A DNA stretch of 64,000 bases from Atopobiaceae bacterium (GTDB lineage Bacteria; Actinomycetota; Coriobacteriia; Coriobacteriales; Atopobiaceae), in the NCBI GenBank assembly GCA_017510785.1, contig JAFWMH010000037.1, positions 38,703 to 102,702 of the forward strand. Direction: 5' to 3'. Position 1 is the stretch's first letter, and every line of letters starts with the position of its first letter. The notes under the pieces were generated by a model, which saw only the letters and a list, made by a program, of their open reading frames with translations, was not told the DNA's origin and made no database searches. This document shows positions 50,823-59,443 of this stretch, in pieces. The translations under genes were made by a program, and so were the position numbers.

Positions 50823-51644
50823 ATGAGCTCGATTGTGCTTACCATTGCGCTGGTTGCGGGCATTGGATTGGTGGGGGCCATAATCTTGGTGGTGGCTTCA
50901 GGCAAGCTGGCCGTGGAGGAGGACCCGCGTTTGGGCGATCTTGTGGGCATGCTGCCGGGCGCGAATTGCGGTTCGTGTGGACATGCGGGTTGCGAGGCAT
51001 ATGCGCGGGCGTTACTCGAAGGCGCGGCATGCAACGCGTGCGGTCCCGGCGGTGCCGCTACTGCACACAAGCTGGCTGAATACCTTGGGGTTGACGCGGG
51101 CGACGTTACGGTAAAGCGTGCTGTTGTGGCGTGTCGCGGTACTGCCGATCGCGTGGTTTTGCAGGAGCGCGCCGGATACCAAGGTGCGCCAAGCTGTCGT
51201 TCGTACTCCACCATGGGCCACCTTTCCGACGGTTGCACCGATGGCTGCATTGGCTTTGGCGACTGCATGGCCGCGTGCCCGTACGGCGCCATTTCGCTCA
51301 ACAAAAACGACGTGGCAGTGGTCGATCCTGCGATTTGCATTGGCTGTGGCCTGTGCACCACCATCTGCCCTCGTCATCTCATCAGCCTGCAAGAGAAGAG
51401 CGACGTTTCCGAGGTTTCGTTCGTGCTCTGCCACAACACGCTTATGGGCAAGCGGGCGCGCGATGCGTGTGCCAACACCTGCATTGGTTGTCATCGGTGC
51501 GAAAAAGTGTGTCCCAAGAAGTGCATTACGGTAGAGAACAACGTGGCGCGCATTGACGTTTCGGAATGCGTAGGCTGCAAGGTGTGCATGAACGTGTGTC
51601 CCGAGGGTGCGATTTATCCGCTCGTGTGGGTGCCGCATACGTAA
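50823..51644 (+). CDS. rnfB: Rnf complex subunit RnfB (multi-Fe-S ferredoxin-interacting subunit)
   Basis: A 273-residue subunit with an N-terminal membrane helix (residues 5-25), the [4Fe-4S] domain GANCGSCGHAGCEAYA with a following Cys, and ferredoxin repeats: DGCIGFGDCMAACPYGAI, CIGCGLCTTICPRHLI, CIGCHRCEKVCPKKCI and CVGCKVCMNVCPEGAI. It accepts electrons from ferredoxin and passes them to the membrane subunits. AGAGGGAGAGGAACG precedes the ATG. It is the last gene of the run, with a strong terminator after it. Confidence 0.95.
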   Translation: MSSIVLTIALVAGIGLVGAIILVVASGKLAVEEDPRLGDLVGMLPGANCGSCGHAGCEAYARALLEGAACNACGPGGAATAHKLAEYLGVDAGDVTVKRAVVACRGTADRVVLQERAGYQGAPSCRSYSTMGHLSDGCTDGCIGFGDCMAACPYGAISLNKNDVAVVDPAICIGCGLCTTICPRHLISLQEKSDVSEVSFVLCHNTLMGKRARDACANTCIGCHRCEKVCPKKCITVENNVARIDVSECVGCKVCMNVCPEGAIYPLVWVPHT

Positions 51645-51670
51645 CCTGTCGTCGCAAACTACCTTCCCCC

Positions 51671-51720
51671 AAGTTGACCTCTGCAAATCAAGGCGTTGCA
51701 GAGGTCAACTTTTTTGGTTT
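51671..51720 (+). terminator. Strong Rho-independent terminator of the rnf operon
   Basis: AAGTTGACCTCTGCAA and TTGCAGAGGTCAACTT form a 16-bp perfect stem with a nine-base loop, then TTTTTGG. Confidence 0.93.
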
Positions 51721-51800
51721 TGCTCCTCCCATCGTGTGTTATTCTTTGCGTGTGATAGCTGCTCCTTTGGTGCGAAGCTCCATGCCTTTTGGTAGAATCG

Positions 51801-51806
51801 TATAAT
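51801..51806 (+). promoter_or_regulatory. -10 element (TATAAT) for the LysR gene
   Basis: GTAGAATCGTATAATTACT, 31 bp before the ATG at 51837; no clear -35. Confidence 0.4.
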
Positions 51807-51836
51807 TACTTGCAACGAAGGGGATGGAACGACGGC

Positions 51837-52697
51837 ATGGACTCTCGCCAGGCCAAATACTTTACTACGTTGTACGAAACGCGTACCGTGCGCGGTGCGG
51901 CAGATAAACTCTTTATTTCGCAGCAGGGGCTTTCGCGGTCCATCCGCGAGCTTGAGGCGGAGCTTGACGTGCAACTGTTTACGCGTAGCTCTCGTGGAAT
52001 GACGCCCACTCGTGCAGGAACGTATTTTTACGAGCGCATTCGTCCGCTGCTCGAGACGTTCGAGGATATTTGTCATAACGTCACACTTGTGAGAAACGAT
52101 GCCGAGCGCATCGAAGTGCCTTGCTCATATGGCGCGTTGTTCATGCTGTATCGTCCACTTAAGGAGTTCGATAGAACGCACGACCTGGATGTGAGCCTGG
52201 AGCAGACGACCGATCGCGGGGTGGAACGCAAGATCCTTGGCGGCCAGCGTGAGATGGGAATTTGTGCGCGTAGCCCCTTCGAGACGGGGCTAGAGTTTCG
52301 CCGCGTCTACCTTACGCCGTTCGTTGCGTTCATGCGAGACGATGCCGAGCTGGCGAAAAAGGACGTTATTCGTGTTGATGATTTGCGCGACTATCCCATC
52401 GTTCACGGTGGTCCGGAATACAACACCTCACGCATCTTCTTCGATCATTGCATGCGCTGCGGGTTCGAGCCCAAAATTGCTATGGAGACGCCAGAACTCA
52501 CCCTTAGCCTGCGGCTGGCCAAGATGGGTGAGGGCATCGCGGTGTTGCCCGAGGCAGTCGCGGAAATGTGCTCGACGGAAGGGATGGTTCGGGTACCGTT
52601 CGAGGACGTAACCTTGAGGTGGGAAGTCGGCCTCGTGTGGAAAGCGGGCAGCAAGCCGAGCGGTGCGTATCAGCAACTTGCGGACTGGCTGCTTTAG
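51837..52697 (+). CDS. LysR-family transcriptional regulator
   Basis: A 286-residue DNA-binding regulator. The N-terminal winged helix reads YFTTLYETRTVRGAADKLFISQQGLSRSIRELEAEL, and the inducer-binding domain fills about 90-286. ATG at 51837 is preferred over the open frame to 51789 since MDSRQAKYF matches usual LysR starts. It is the same strand as rnf but behind a terminator with its own -10 box, so it is independent. Its target genes are unknown; rnf or the neighbouring genes are candidates by position only. Confidence 0.92.
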   Translation: MDSRQAKYFTTLYETRTVRGAADKLFISQQGLSRSIRELEAELDVQLFTRSSRGMTPTRAGTYFYERIRPLLETFEDICHNVTLVRNDAERIEVPCSYGALFMLYRPLKEFDRTHDLDVSLEQTTDRGVERKILGGQREMGICARSPFETGLEFRRVYLTPFVAFMRDDAELAKKDVIRVDDLRDYPIVHGGPEYNTSRIFFDHCMRCGFEPKIAMETPELTLSLRLAKMGEGIAVLPEAVAEMCSTEGMVRVPFEDVTLRWEVGLVWKAGSKPSGAYQQLADWLL

Positions 52698-52863
52698 CGT
52701 GCCTCTAGTAAAAGGTGCAACCACTATAAGTTGTTGGGGTACGCTGTTTGGTTGTAGCACAATTGATGGCTTTTGGGCGATAATGTCTCGTGGGATGCCC
52801 CAATCCCTTTTGCGCGCGAATCCTCTTGCTGTGTCCTTTCCCTTCCCGCGCGCATGCCCCGAC

Positions 52864-52898
52864 GGCGCAAAGGCGACGGCCTTTGCGCCGCTCCCTTT
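52864..52898 (+). terminator. Rho-independent terminator after the LysR gene
   Basis: GGCGCAAAGGC (52864-52874) and GCCTTTGCGCC (52879-52889) form an 11-bp perfect stem with a four-base loop, followed by GCTCCCTTTTC. Confidence 0.7.
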
Positions 52899-52968
52899 TC
52901 GGATTTACGCAAGCTACGTGCTCCGCGGCGCCTCTCCTCGGACGCTGCCTGTCCCTCAAGGCTAACCG

Positions 52969-53469
52969 CTAATTCGTGTGTTCAAAGACGATCGCGTAGG
53001 CCTCAAGCAGCCGATCCATGCTGCAAGCAGCGTTGGCGGGGCTTGTTGAGGGCAGACGCGTGGCGGGCAACCCGCATTCTTGCTCGCATCCAAGGCGCCG
53101 GTACAGTTGATACGCCCGTGCGCCGGTGCAAAACACAGCCTCGATTGGCGCTGAGCGCGTGATGAGCGAGAGCTTGTTGGGCTGAGCGTTGCGAATGCTT
53201 GCGTCGGAGGCGCCCACAATGTCGCATTCGGCGATGACGTCCCACAGCGCGATGCCGTGTCGCAAACAAAACGCGCGCTTGCTCTCGTTTGTGGCGGGAA
53301 GCTCCTCGCCGGCGAGTTGTGCGAGCACGCGCCAAAAGCGGTTTTGCGGATGACCGTAGTTAAACTGCCCTTCGCGTGATTTGGGGCTCGGAAACGATCC
53401 AAGCACCAGCACGCGGCTGTGCTCGTCGTAGGTGGGCGGTATGCTATGCACAAGGTGTTCGAGTTCCAC
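52969..53469 (-). CDS. DNA-deoxyinosine glycosylase (uracil-DNA glycosylase superfamily)
   Basis: A 166-residue DNA-repair enzyme. The superfamily motif GSFPSPKSREGQFNYGHPQNRFW at the front is typical of bacterial deoxyinosine glycosylases, which remove hypoxanthine from DNA. The later FCTGARAYQLYRRLG and LPSTSPANAAC correspond to the conserved helix and the C-terminal Ser-Pro motif. GTG at 53469 is preferred: GGAG lies eight bases upstream, and the ATG at 53508 has no site. It faces the VanX-like gene divergently. Confidence 0.87.
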   Translation of the reverse strand: MELEHLVHSIPPTYDEHSRVLVLGSFPSPKSREGQFNYGHPQNRFWRVLAQLAGEELPATNESKRAFCLRHGIALWDVIAECDIVGASDASIRNAQPNKLSLITRSAPIEAVFCTGARAYQLYRRLGCEQECGLPATRLPSTSPANAACSMDRLLEAYAIVFEHTN

Positions 53470-53576
53470 GGTATTCTCCGCTCCGCGTTTTATTGTTTGG
53501 CATATCATACATAAAGACCAACGAATATGCGGCGCGCATGTGCGAACGCTGGCGTGCCTCGCAGAAAGGATTGCAC

Positions 53577-54236
53577 ATGGCTAGGCTTAAACCCACGATG
53601 GATCCTAGTGGCTTTACGCTCCTCTCGGACTACGTGCCGCAAATCATTCAGGAGATTCGTTACTTCTCCACGTACAACTTCCTCGGCGAACGCGTTGACG
53701 GATACGAAGAGCCGTGCGCCATCGTAACACGCGAGGCGGCACGTGCCCTCAAAAGCGCAAGCAACGTGTTCAACGTGATGGGTTATCGCATGAAGATCTT
53801 CGATGCATACCGGCCCGTATCAGCAGTGAATCAGTTCGTGTTTTGGGCGCTCGAGGATGTCGACGTGCGTATGAAGCCATATTTTTATCCCGAAATCGAG
53901 AAGGTTGAGGCCATCGAGCGCGGCTACATCGCGCGTCGTTCGAGCCATAGCCGCGGAAGCACGGTGGACCTTACGCTGCTCGATATGGCAACGGGCAAGG
54001 AAGTGGACATGGGAAGCCCCTTCGACTACTTTGGCGAGCTCTCGCACCCCGATTGTCGTGACGTAACGGACGAGCAGTACGAAAATCGCATGATGTTGCA
54101 GCGCGTTATGGTGCGCAGCGGCTTCGAGCCCATCGACTGCGAATGGTGGCACTTCACGCTCGTCAACGAGCCGTATCCCGAAACGTACTTCGAGTTTCCC
54201 GTCTCTTCGGCATACCTTCGCCGTAGCCGGGCGTAG
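53577..54236 (+). CDS. VanX/DdpX-like D-Ala-D-Ala dipeptidase
   Basis: A 219-residue zinc metallopeptidase. The zinc/catalytic motifs are SSHSRGSTVDLTLLD (HxxxxxxD) and DCEWWHFTL (ExxH). Family members cleave D-alanyl-D-alanine; without vanA/H partners nearby, a role in recycling wall dipeptides is more likely than glycopeptide resistance. The ATG at 53577 follows CAGAAAGGATTGC. It lies before the flavodiiron gene. Confidence 0.88.
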   Translation: MARLKPTMDPSGFTLLSDYVPQIIQEIRYFSTYNFLGERVDGYEEPCAIVTREAARALKSASNVFNVMGYRMKIFDAYRPVSAVNQFVFWALEDVDVRMKPYFYPEIEKVEAIERGYIARRSSHSRGSTVDLTLLDMATGKEVDMGSPFDYFGELSHPDCRDVTDEQYENRMMLQRVMVRSGFEPIDCEWWHFTLVNEPYPETYFEFPVSSAYLRRSRA

Positions 54237-54324
54237 CTGCTGTTCTGCCGTGGGGCCGTTATACCTTTTTACGCTACATCGTGGTACCATCACAAGGACG
54301 CACATTAGCAACGAAAGGGGAGCC

Positions 54325-55485
54325 ATGCACATAGCAGATGGCATCATTTACATTGGCGTGAACGACCACGAGCTCGACTTGTTCGAGGGGCAGTATATCG
54401 TCCCGAATGGCATGGCGTATAACTCGTATGTAATTATAGACGAGAAAATTGCCGTATTCGACGGTGTAGACAAAAACTTTGGCGACGAGTGGCTGGCGAA
54501 TTTGGAAGCTGCGCTTGACGGCCGTACGCCCGACTACTTCATCGTGCAGCACATGGAGCCCGACCACAGCGCATCGATCATGAAGTTTGCTGAGAAATAC
54601 CCCGAGGCTGTGGTTGTAGCCACCGTAGGCGCGTTCAACATGATGCAAAACTACTTCGGTACCAAGTTTGCCGGTCGCAACATGGTGGTGAAGGAGGGCG
54701 CAACGCTTTCGCTCGGCACCAAGGAGCTCACGTTTATTATGGCGCCTAACGTGCACTGGCCCGAAGTCATGTTTACCTACGACGCTACCGACAAGGTCCT
54801 GTTCTCTGCCGACGCCTTTGGCAAGTTCGGGGCCCTCGACGTGGAGGAAGGCTGGGATTGCGAGGCTCGGCGCTACTACTTTGGCATCGTGGGCAAGTTC
54901 GGCAAGAACGTGCAGGCCGTGCTCAAGAAGGTCGCGAAGTACGACGTTGAGGTCATTTGCCCGCTGCACGGTCCGGTGCTGAGCGAGGACCTCGGCCATT
55001 ACATTGGCCTCTACCAAACGTGGTCGGCCTACGAGGTCGAGACGCCGGGCGTCGTAATTGCCTACTCCAGCGTGTATGGCCACACCAAGGAGGCCGTGGA
55101 ACTGCTTGCGAGCAAGCTCGAGGAGAAGGGCTGCCCGCGTGTTGTTGTAACCGATCTTGCGCGCGACGACCAAGCCGAGGCCGTAGAGGACGCCTTCCGC
55201 TACGGTCATCTCGTGCTCGCTACCACCACCTATTGCGGTGGCATCTTCCCTGCGATGCACGAGTTCATTAGCCATCTGCTCGATCACGACTATCAAAAGC
55301 GCACGATTGCGTTCGTCGAAAATGGCTCGTGGATGCCTGCGGCCATGAAGGGCATGAAGGCACTTACCGACAAGTTCGCGGGCGTCGAGTACACCGAGAA
55401 CAACGTTACGATTCGCGGTGCCCTTAACGACGCCTCGCGTGCGCAAATCGAGGCTCTAGCCGACGAGCTTGCCGCCAAGTTCTAA
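54325..55485 (+). CDS. Flavodiiron protein (FprA-like, O2/NO reductase)
   Basis: A 386-residue cytoplasmic enzyme that reduces O2 to water or NO to N2O, protecting anaerobes. The metallo-beta-lactamase-like domain (1-245) has diiron ligands H76, E78, D80 and H81 in HMEPDHSASI, then NVHWPEVMFTYD and CPLHGPVL. The flavodoxin domain (250-386) starts YSSVYGHTKEAVELL. There is no rubredoxin domain, so it is class A. Start chosen at 54325 with AAAGGGGAG; the frame to 54250 is unsupported. A terminator follows. Confidence 0.95.
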   Translation: MHIADGIIYIGVNDHELDLFEGQYIVPNGMAYNSYVIIDEKIAVFDGVDKNFGDEWLANLEAALDGRTPDYFIVQHMEPDHSASIMKFAEKYPEAVVVATVGAFNMMQNYFGTKFAGRNMVVKEGATLSLGTKELTFIMAPNVHWPEVMFTYDATDKVLFSADAFGKFGALDVEEGWDCEARRYYFGIVGKFGKNVQAVLKKVAKYDVEVICPLHGPVLSEDLGHYIGLYQTWSAYEVETPGVVIAYSSVYGHTKEAVELLASKLEEKGCPRVVVTDLARDDQAEAVEDAFRYGHLVLATTTYCGGIFPAMHEFISHLLDHDYQKRTIAFVENGSWMPAAMKGMKALTDKFAGVEYTENNVTIRGALNDASRAQIEALADELAAKF

Positions 55486-55533
55486 CGCCTGAATTGTGGT
55501 CGCGTCCCGACCGCGAACCCACCCGCTACACAA

Positions 55534-55585
55534 AACCCGCCCCGGCACGCGTCGAACAATGCGTACCGGGGCGGGTTCTTATTTG
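55534..55585 (+). terminator. Rho-independent terminator after the flavodiiron gene
   Basis: AACCCGCCCCGG pairs with CCGGGGCGGGTT over 12 bp, followed by CTTATTTG. It also sits at the end of the convergent lipoprotein gene. Confidence 0.8.
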
Positions 55586-55629
55586 CAGAACTTATCTGCG
55601 AGCGTTCGTGCTAACGAAGGCCTTACACC

Positions 55630-56838
55630 TTACACGTCGAGGTCGGCATCGTACACGTTGCCATTGCCGTCCACGTAGTAGGCATAGGAGTTGCCGTCGG
55701 CGTCGGTCGTGGTAACGAGCCAGGTGTCGCCGTACTCGTCGCTCCAAACGTTCGTGGAAGAGGTAACGTTGCCCTTGCCATCGTCCTCAATGATGTCGAT
55801 GGCGCCGTTTTCGTCAATCGTGGTGTGCACGGAGCTGCCGTCCGCGTTGTAGGCAGAGGTGTGCTCCCACACTTCGCCCGTCTCGGCGTCGACCTCGTAG
55901 GTGTGCTGTACGCCATCAATCCACTCGGTTACGAAGTAGTGACCGTCAACATACTCGGCATACACTTCGTCGGCGTCGCCTTCCGACTTGTCGGCAACCT
56001 TGCTCTTGGCCTCGGCGTTGGTGATGTAGCCCTGGTCGGCAGGAGCCTCGGTATCGGTGGTGGCAGGCTTTACTTCCTCGGTGGTGCTGTTGTTCTGATC
56101 GGCGTTGGCTGCGGGGGCCGTGGAGTTTGCGTTGTCGTTGTTGGCGGCAGGCGCAGCTGCGGGCGTGCTGTTGGCCGGAGCGGGAACGTTCGCCTCCTTG
56201 ATGGCCTTAACCAGGATGGCCACCTCGTCGTTGTCCAGGGTGTTGGAATCGTTGGCGGTGCGATACGTTACGCCATACGTGTAATCGCCGTCTTTCCAAG
56301 TGATGACGGTTGCGGCACCCTTGGCGGGACCCCAGGAGGCAACGTCGAGACCCTCGATGCTCTTGTTCCACTTTTGGGCGAACTCGGACTCGGCGCGATC
56401 GCTAATGGAGCCGGCGTTCTCGGCGTTGGCCTTGCGCACTACCAGCGTAACGTCGCCGGTGGTGTAGGCGCCCTGAACGATGCCAGGTGCGTGGCCAAAC
56501 GAGGGGTTGGTGAACTCGGTGCCGTCGAGGTTGATGGTTCCCATAATGCCGAACTTGTCAAGACCGGCTGCGTGGGCAGCCTCGTCGCCGTTAGCTGCGG
56601 ACGTCCACTGAATGTTGGACGCGGGGGTCTGTTGTGCAGGTGCCTGCTGTGCGGGCTCGGTGCTTTGGGCGTCGGTCGTGGTCGCTTCCGGCTGGGTGGA
56701 TTCGGTTTGCTCGACGGTGGAGGCGGTGGAATCTGCGGCAGCGGACTGCGTGCTTGCTTGATCTGCCGAACCTGAGCAACCGGCGAGTGCGAGTGCCAGG
56801 GCCGAACCTACTACGAGTGCCTTTGCGGTCATATTCAT
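55630..56838 (-). CDS. Exported lipoprotein with repeat domains, paralogue of the gene at 62.4 kb
   Basis: A 402-residue lipoprotein: signal MNMTAKALVVGSALALALAGC with lipobox LAGC-SG. Residues about 55-195 form a domain (AHAAGLDKFGIMGTINL, SWGPAKGAATVITW, YTYGVTYRT) that is also present in the exported protein at 62357-63718. A Thr/Asn/Ala/Pro-rich linker follows. The C-terminal third (about 268-402) has repeated aspartate-rich YEVDAETGEVWEHT and DADGNSYAYYVDGNGN units, like PepSY or extracellular calcium-type repeats. Function unknown. AAAGGAAAAC precedes the ATG. Confidence 0.8.
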   Translation of the reverse strand: MNMTAKALVVGSALALALAGCSGSADQASTQSAAADSTASTVEQTESTQPEATTTDAQSTEPAQQAPAQQTPASNIQWTSAANGDEAAHAAGLDKFGIMGTINLDGTEFTNPSFGHAPGIVQGAYTTGDVTLVVRKANAENAGSISDRAESEFAQKWNKSIEGLDVASWGPAKGAATVITWKDGDYTYGVTYRTANDSNTLDNDEVAILVKAIKEANVPAPANSTPAAAPAANNDNANSTAPAANADQNNSTTEEVKPATTDTEAPADQGYITNAEAKSKVADKSEGDADEVYAEYVDGHYFVTEWIDGVQHTYEVDAETGEVWEHTSAYNADGSSVHTTIDENGAIDIIEDDGKGNVTSSTNVWSDEYGDTWLVTTTDADGNSYAYYVDGNGNVYDADLDV

Positions 56839-57007
56839 TGTTGTTTTCCTTTCGCGTTGGTTTGCGAGTCAAACGCTTAATTGATACCCGCCTAAGGCTG
56901 TCGTATCACGCCGTTCACCAAGTGCACACAATGCCCGAATGGCCTGGCACTATGGTACACTCGTACGAACTGCCTCGAAACATTGTCTAAACGAAAGGGG
57001 AGTCCCC

Positions 57008-58837
57008 ATGCCCGCACATTTTTCCTCTCCTGCTGAGTCGCGACGTCCCGTTGCAAGAGGTGGTTCGTTGCTTCGGTTGATAATGGCGGTCGTGGGTGTT
57101 TTGCTCGTCGCGCTTGTTGTTTTGGGCGTGCTCCTTGCCCTCTCGGCGCGTGGTGTACTCGCTAAGGTGGATACCATGCGCGCGCAGGCGGCTCAGCTCG
57201 AGCAAAGCCTGCTCGAGGGCGATGCCGATGGCTTGCATGCGCACTCCGCAGAGCTCTCGACGACTATTGGGCAAATCCACGACGATGTTCATTCTCCCGT
57301 GTGGACGGTCGCGTCGTTCGTTCCCTTGGTGGGGCGCGACGTTTCCAATGCCCGTGCTTTGGCCGACTGCGCACAGGACCTCTCGCAAAATGCGCTCAAT
57401 CCGCTTGTGGACGGTGTGGCTGGCATGCGATTGCACGACCTTGTTATTGAACACGCGGTGAATACGGAAATGTTGGCTTCTCTTCGCGGGCCGGTAGTGG
57501 CGGTTTCGCCCGTGCTTGTGAGAAACGCGCAAACGATTTCGGCTTTGCAGCCGGGTGTTATTGGCAAGCTTAACGATGTGCTTGAGTCGGCACGTGGTCC
57601 GCTTTTGTCTGCGAGTGATTTGCTAGACGATGCCGACCGCTTGTTTACCATGGTGCTCTCGATGCTTGGCGAGGGCGGACAAACGCGTACATACGTGCTT
57701 TTGGCTCAGTCCAATGCGGAGATTCGTGCGGGAGGCGGGTTTCCCGGCTCGGTGGGCATGGTGCAGGTTACCGATGGCTTGGCGACTCTTGGCGACTTCC
57801 ATTCGGTGTACGAAGCAAAGAATCTTATTGCTGAGCATGGGTACGGCGCGCCGCTCACGCCCGAGGAGGTGGCGATTTTTGGCGACGTACTTGGCACCGA
57901 TGCAGCGGGAACGACGCTTACCCCCAACTTCATGAGGTCTGGCGAAATCACCAAACAGCAGTGGGAGAATGCGTATGGCTTTACGGTGGACGGCGTTGTG
58001 GCGATGGACCCAGTGTTCCTGCAACGCGTGCTTGGCCTCATTGGTGGCGTAACGGCATTCGATGGCACTGAGCTTACAGGCGAGAATACTGCGGCAGAGC
58101 TCTTAAGTGGCGCGTACTGGCGCTACGGCTACGACGAGGACGGCGGGAAGCTCGAGGATGAGTTCTTCGACGACGTTGCGCAAAAGGCGTTTGGCAAGTT
58201 GCTCGACGCCATGGGCGACTTCCAGCTCGACATGTTTAGCAAGCTTTGGGCAACGCTCAAGCAATCTGGCGTGGACCGTCGCTTCCAGGTGTGGATGGCG
58301 GACGGAACGCAAGAGGGCTTTATGCAGGAGATGGGCCTTTCGGGCAACTTCCAAACCGACCCTGCGAAGCCCCAGCTCGGCGTATATGCCAACGACAACA
58401 CGTGGTCCAAGATTTGCTGGTATCTCGATATTACCGCCGACCTTGGTGCGCCAACGCATAACGCCGATGGCACGACGACGTATGAGGTGACGGCGCATTT
58501 CCGCAACAACCTGAGCGAGCAGGATGCTGCGGCGGCCCCGGATTACGTTACGGGCTACAATCCACTCAAGCGTGCCAAGGGCGACATGGTGGAGACCATT
58601 GTGATAATGGCGCCGCTTGGAGGGACGATTTCGAATTATCAGGTGAATCAGGACGCACCGGTGCCGCCTGAGTCGACCGAGCCTAGCACGCATAGCGCGC
58701 CGTATGGACGCGACACGTGGAGTACGCGCATCAATATTTTGCCTGGTGGCGACACGACGGCCACCTTTACGCTCACGCTGCCTGCCGGCGCGGATGCGGA
58801 GCCCGTCGTGCTTACGTCGCCGCTGTGTCACGAGTGA
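57008..58837 (+). CDS. DUF4012 membrane-anchored protein
   Basis: A 609-residue protein with one N-terminal membrane helix (LIMAVVGVLLVALVVLGVLLAL) and a large outer region. The core shows the DUF4012 pattern: RTYVLLAQSNAEIRAGGGFPGSVG, GDFHSVYEAKNL, and VDGVVAMDPVFLQRVL. Family members occur in cell-surface or glycan-related clusters in actinobacteria, function unclear. The start at 57008 follows AAAGGGGAG; an upstream frame from 56939 is open but unsupported. It diverges from the lipoprotein gene. Confidence 0.85.
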   Translation: MPAHFSSPAESRRPVARGGSLLRLIMAVVGVLLVALVVLGVLLALSARGVLAKVDTMRAQAAQLEQSLLEGDADGLHAHSAELSTTIGQIHDDVHSPVWTVASFVPLVGRDVSNARALADCAQDLSQNALNPLVDGVAGMRLHDLVIEHAVNTEMLASLRGPVVAVSPVLVRNAQTISALQPGVIGKLNDVLESARGPLLSASDLLDDADRLFTMVLSMLGEGGQTRTYVLLAQSNAEIRAGGGFPGSVGMVQVTDGLATLGDFHSVYEAKNLIAEHGYGAPLTPEEVAIFGDVLGTDAAGTTLTPNFMRSGEITKQQWENAYGFTVDGVVAMDPVFLQRVLGLIGGVTAFDGTELTGENTAAELLSGAYWRYGYDEDGGKLEDEFFDDVAQKAFGKLLDAMGDFQLDMFSKLWATLKQSGVDRRFQVWMADGTQEGFMQEMGLSGNFQTDPAKPQLGVYANDNTWSKICWYLDITADLGAPTHNADGTTTYEVTAHFRNNLSEQDAAAAPDYVTGYNPLKRAKGDMVETIVIMAPLGGTISNYQVNQDAPVPPESTEPSTHSAPYGRDTWSTRINILPGGDTTATFTLTLPAGADAEPVVLTSPLCHE

Positions 58838-59024
58838 TGGTGCCATGAGCGACGGGTAGCTTGGGGTATCCCCACCTGGAACAGGGGACGTGGAGCAGGG
58901 GGATGGGTTTTCCGTTGCGGGGAGGAAATGCGAGACGAACAGGGGGACGGGCTTTCCCCGACGTACGGTTGATGGGTGGCATCCTTCCAGCAACCCGTCC
59001 GCATAACGAGAAAAGGAGAACGGT

Positions 59025-59276
59025 ATGGAAACGCGCGTGGCGGTTATTGGGATTATTGTTGAGAAGGCCGAGGCGGTTGAGGAGCTTAACGGCATCCTGC
59101 ACGAATATCGCGACTACATAATTGGACGCATGGGCGTGCCGTACAAAGCTCGTGGCGTCAACGTAATAAGCGTGGCCATGGATGCGCCCGAAGACGCCAT
59201 CTCCGCCCTTGCCGGCAAGGTGGGCAACCTTGAGGGCGTGAGCGCGAAGACGGCGTATTCCAACGTGCGGGGGTAG
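59025..59276 (+). CDS. TM1266-type putative iron-only hydrogenase regulator
   Basis: An 83-residue ferredoxin-fold protein with the typical beginning METRVAVIGIIVEKAEAVEELNGIL and RMGVPYKARGVNVISVAMDA. The family is named for its link to [FeFe] hydrogenase maturation genes; biochemical role is unproven. Here it sits 168 bp from the end of hydE on the opposite strand, which supports the link. AAAAGGAGAACGG precedes the ATG. Confidence 0.88.
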   Translation: METRVAVIGIIVEKAEAVEELNGILHEYRDYIIGRMGVPYKARGVNVISVAMDAPEDAISALAGKVGNLEGVSAKTAYSNVRG

Positions 59277-59300
59277 GGGCGACGGGCGTCGCCGCAGCTT

Positions 59301-59430
59301 GCCTAAAGAACGGCCAAATCGGGGAGTGGCCCGGAGGAGCGACCGCGCGCAGTTCCGCAGAAACGAGGACTGTCTGAGCTTTGCCCTCCGGGCCACGGAT
59401 GGCGCTTGACTATTTGGGCGCAGGGTAGCT
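59301..59430 (+). repeat. Dispersed ~125-bp repeat, family B, copy 3
   Basis: Closest match is the inverted copy 31121-31229. Shared blocks: GGAGTGGCCCGGAGGAG, CCGCGCGCAGTTCCGCAG, ACGAGGACTGTCTGAG and CTCCGGGCCACGGAT. It fills the space between the convergent TM1266-like and hydE genes. Confidence 0.78.
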
Positions 59431-59443
59431 TACGTGTGTGGTT

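Noticed and set aside
53508..53508. ATG at 53508 as start of the deoxyinosine glycosylase
   Set aside because: No ribosome site before it; GTG at 53469 has GGAG and begins where homologues begin.
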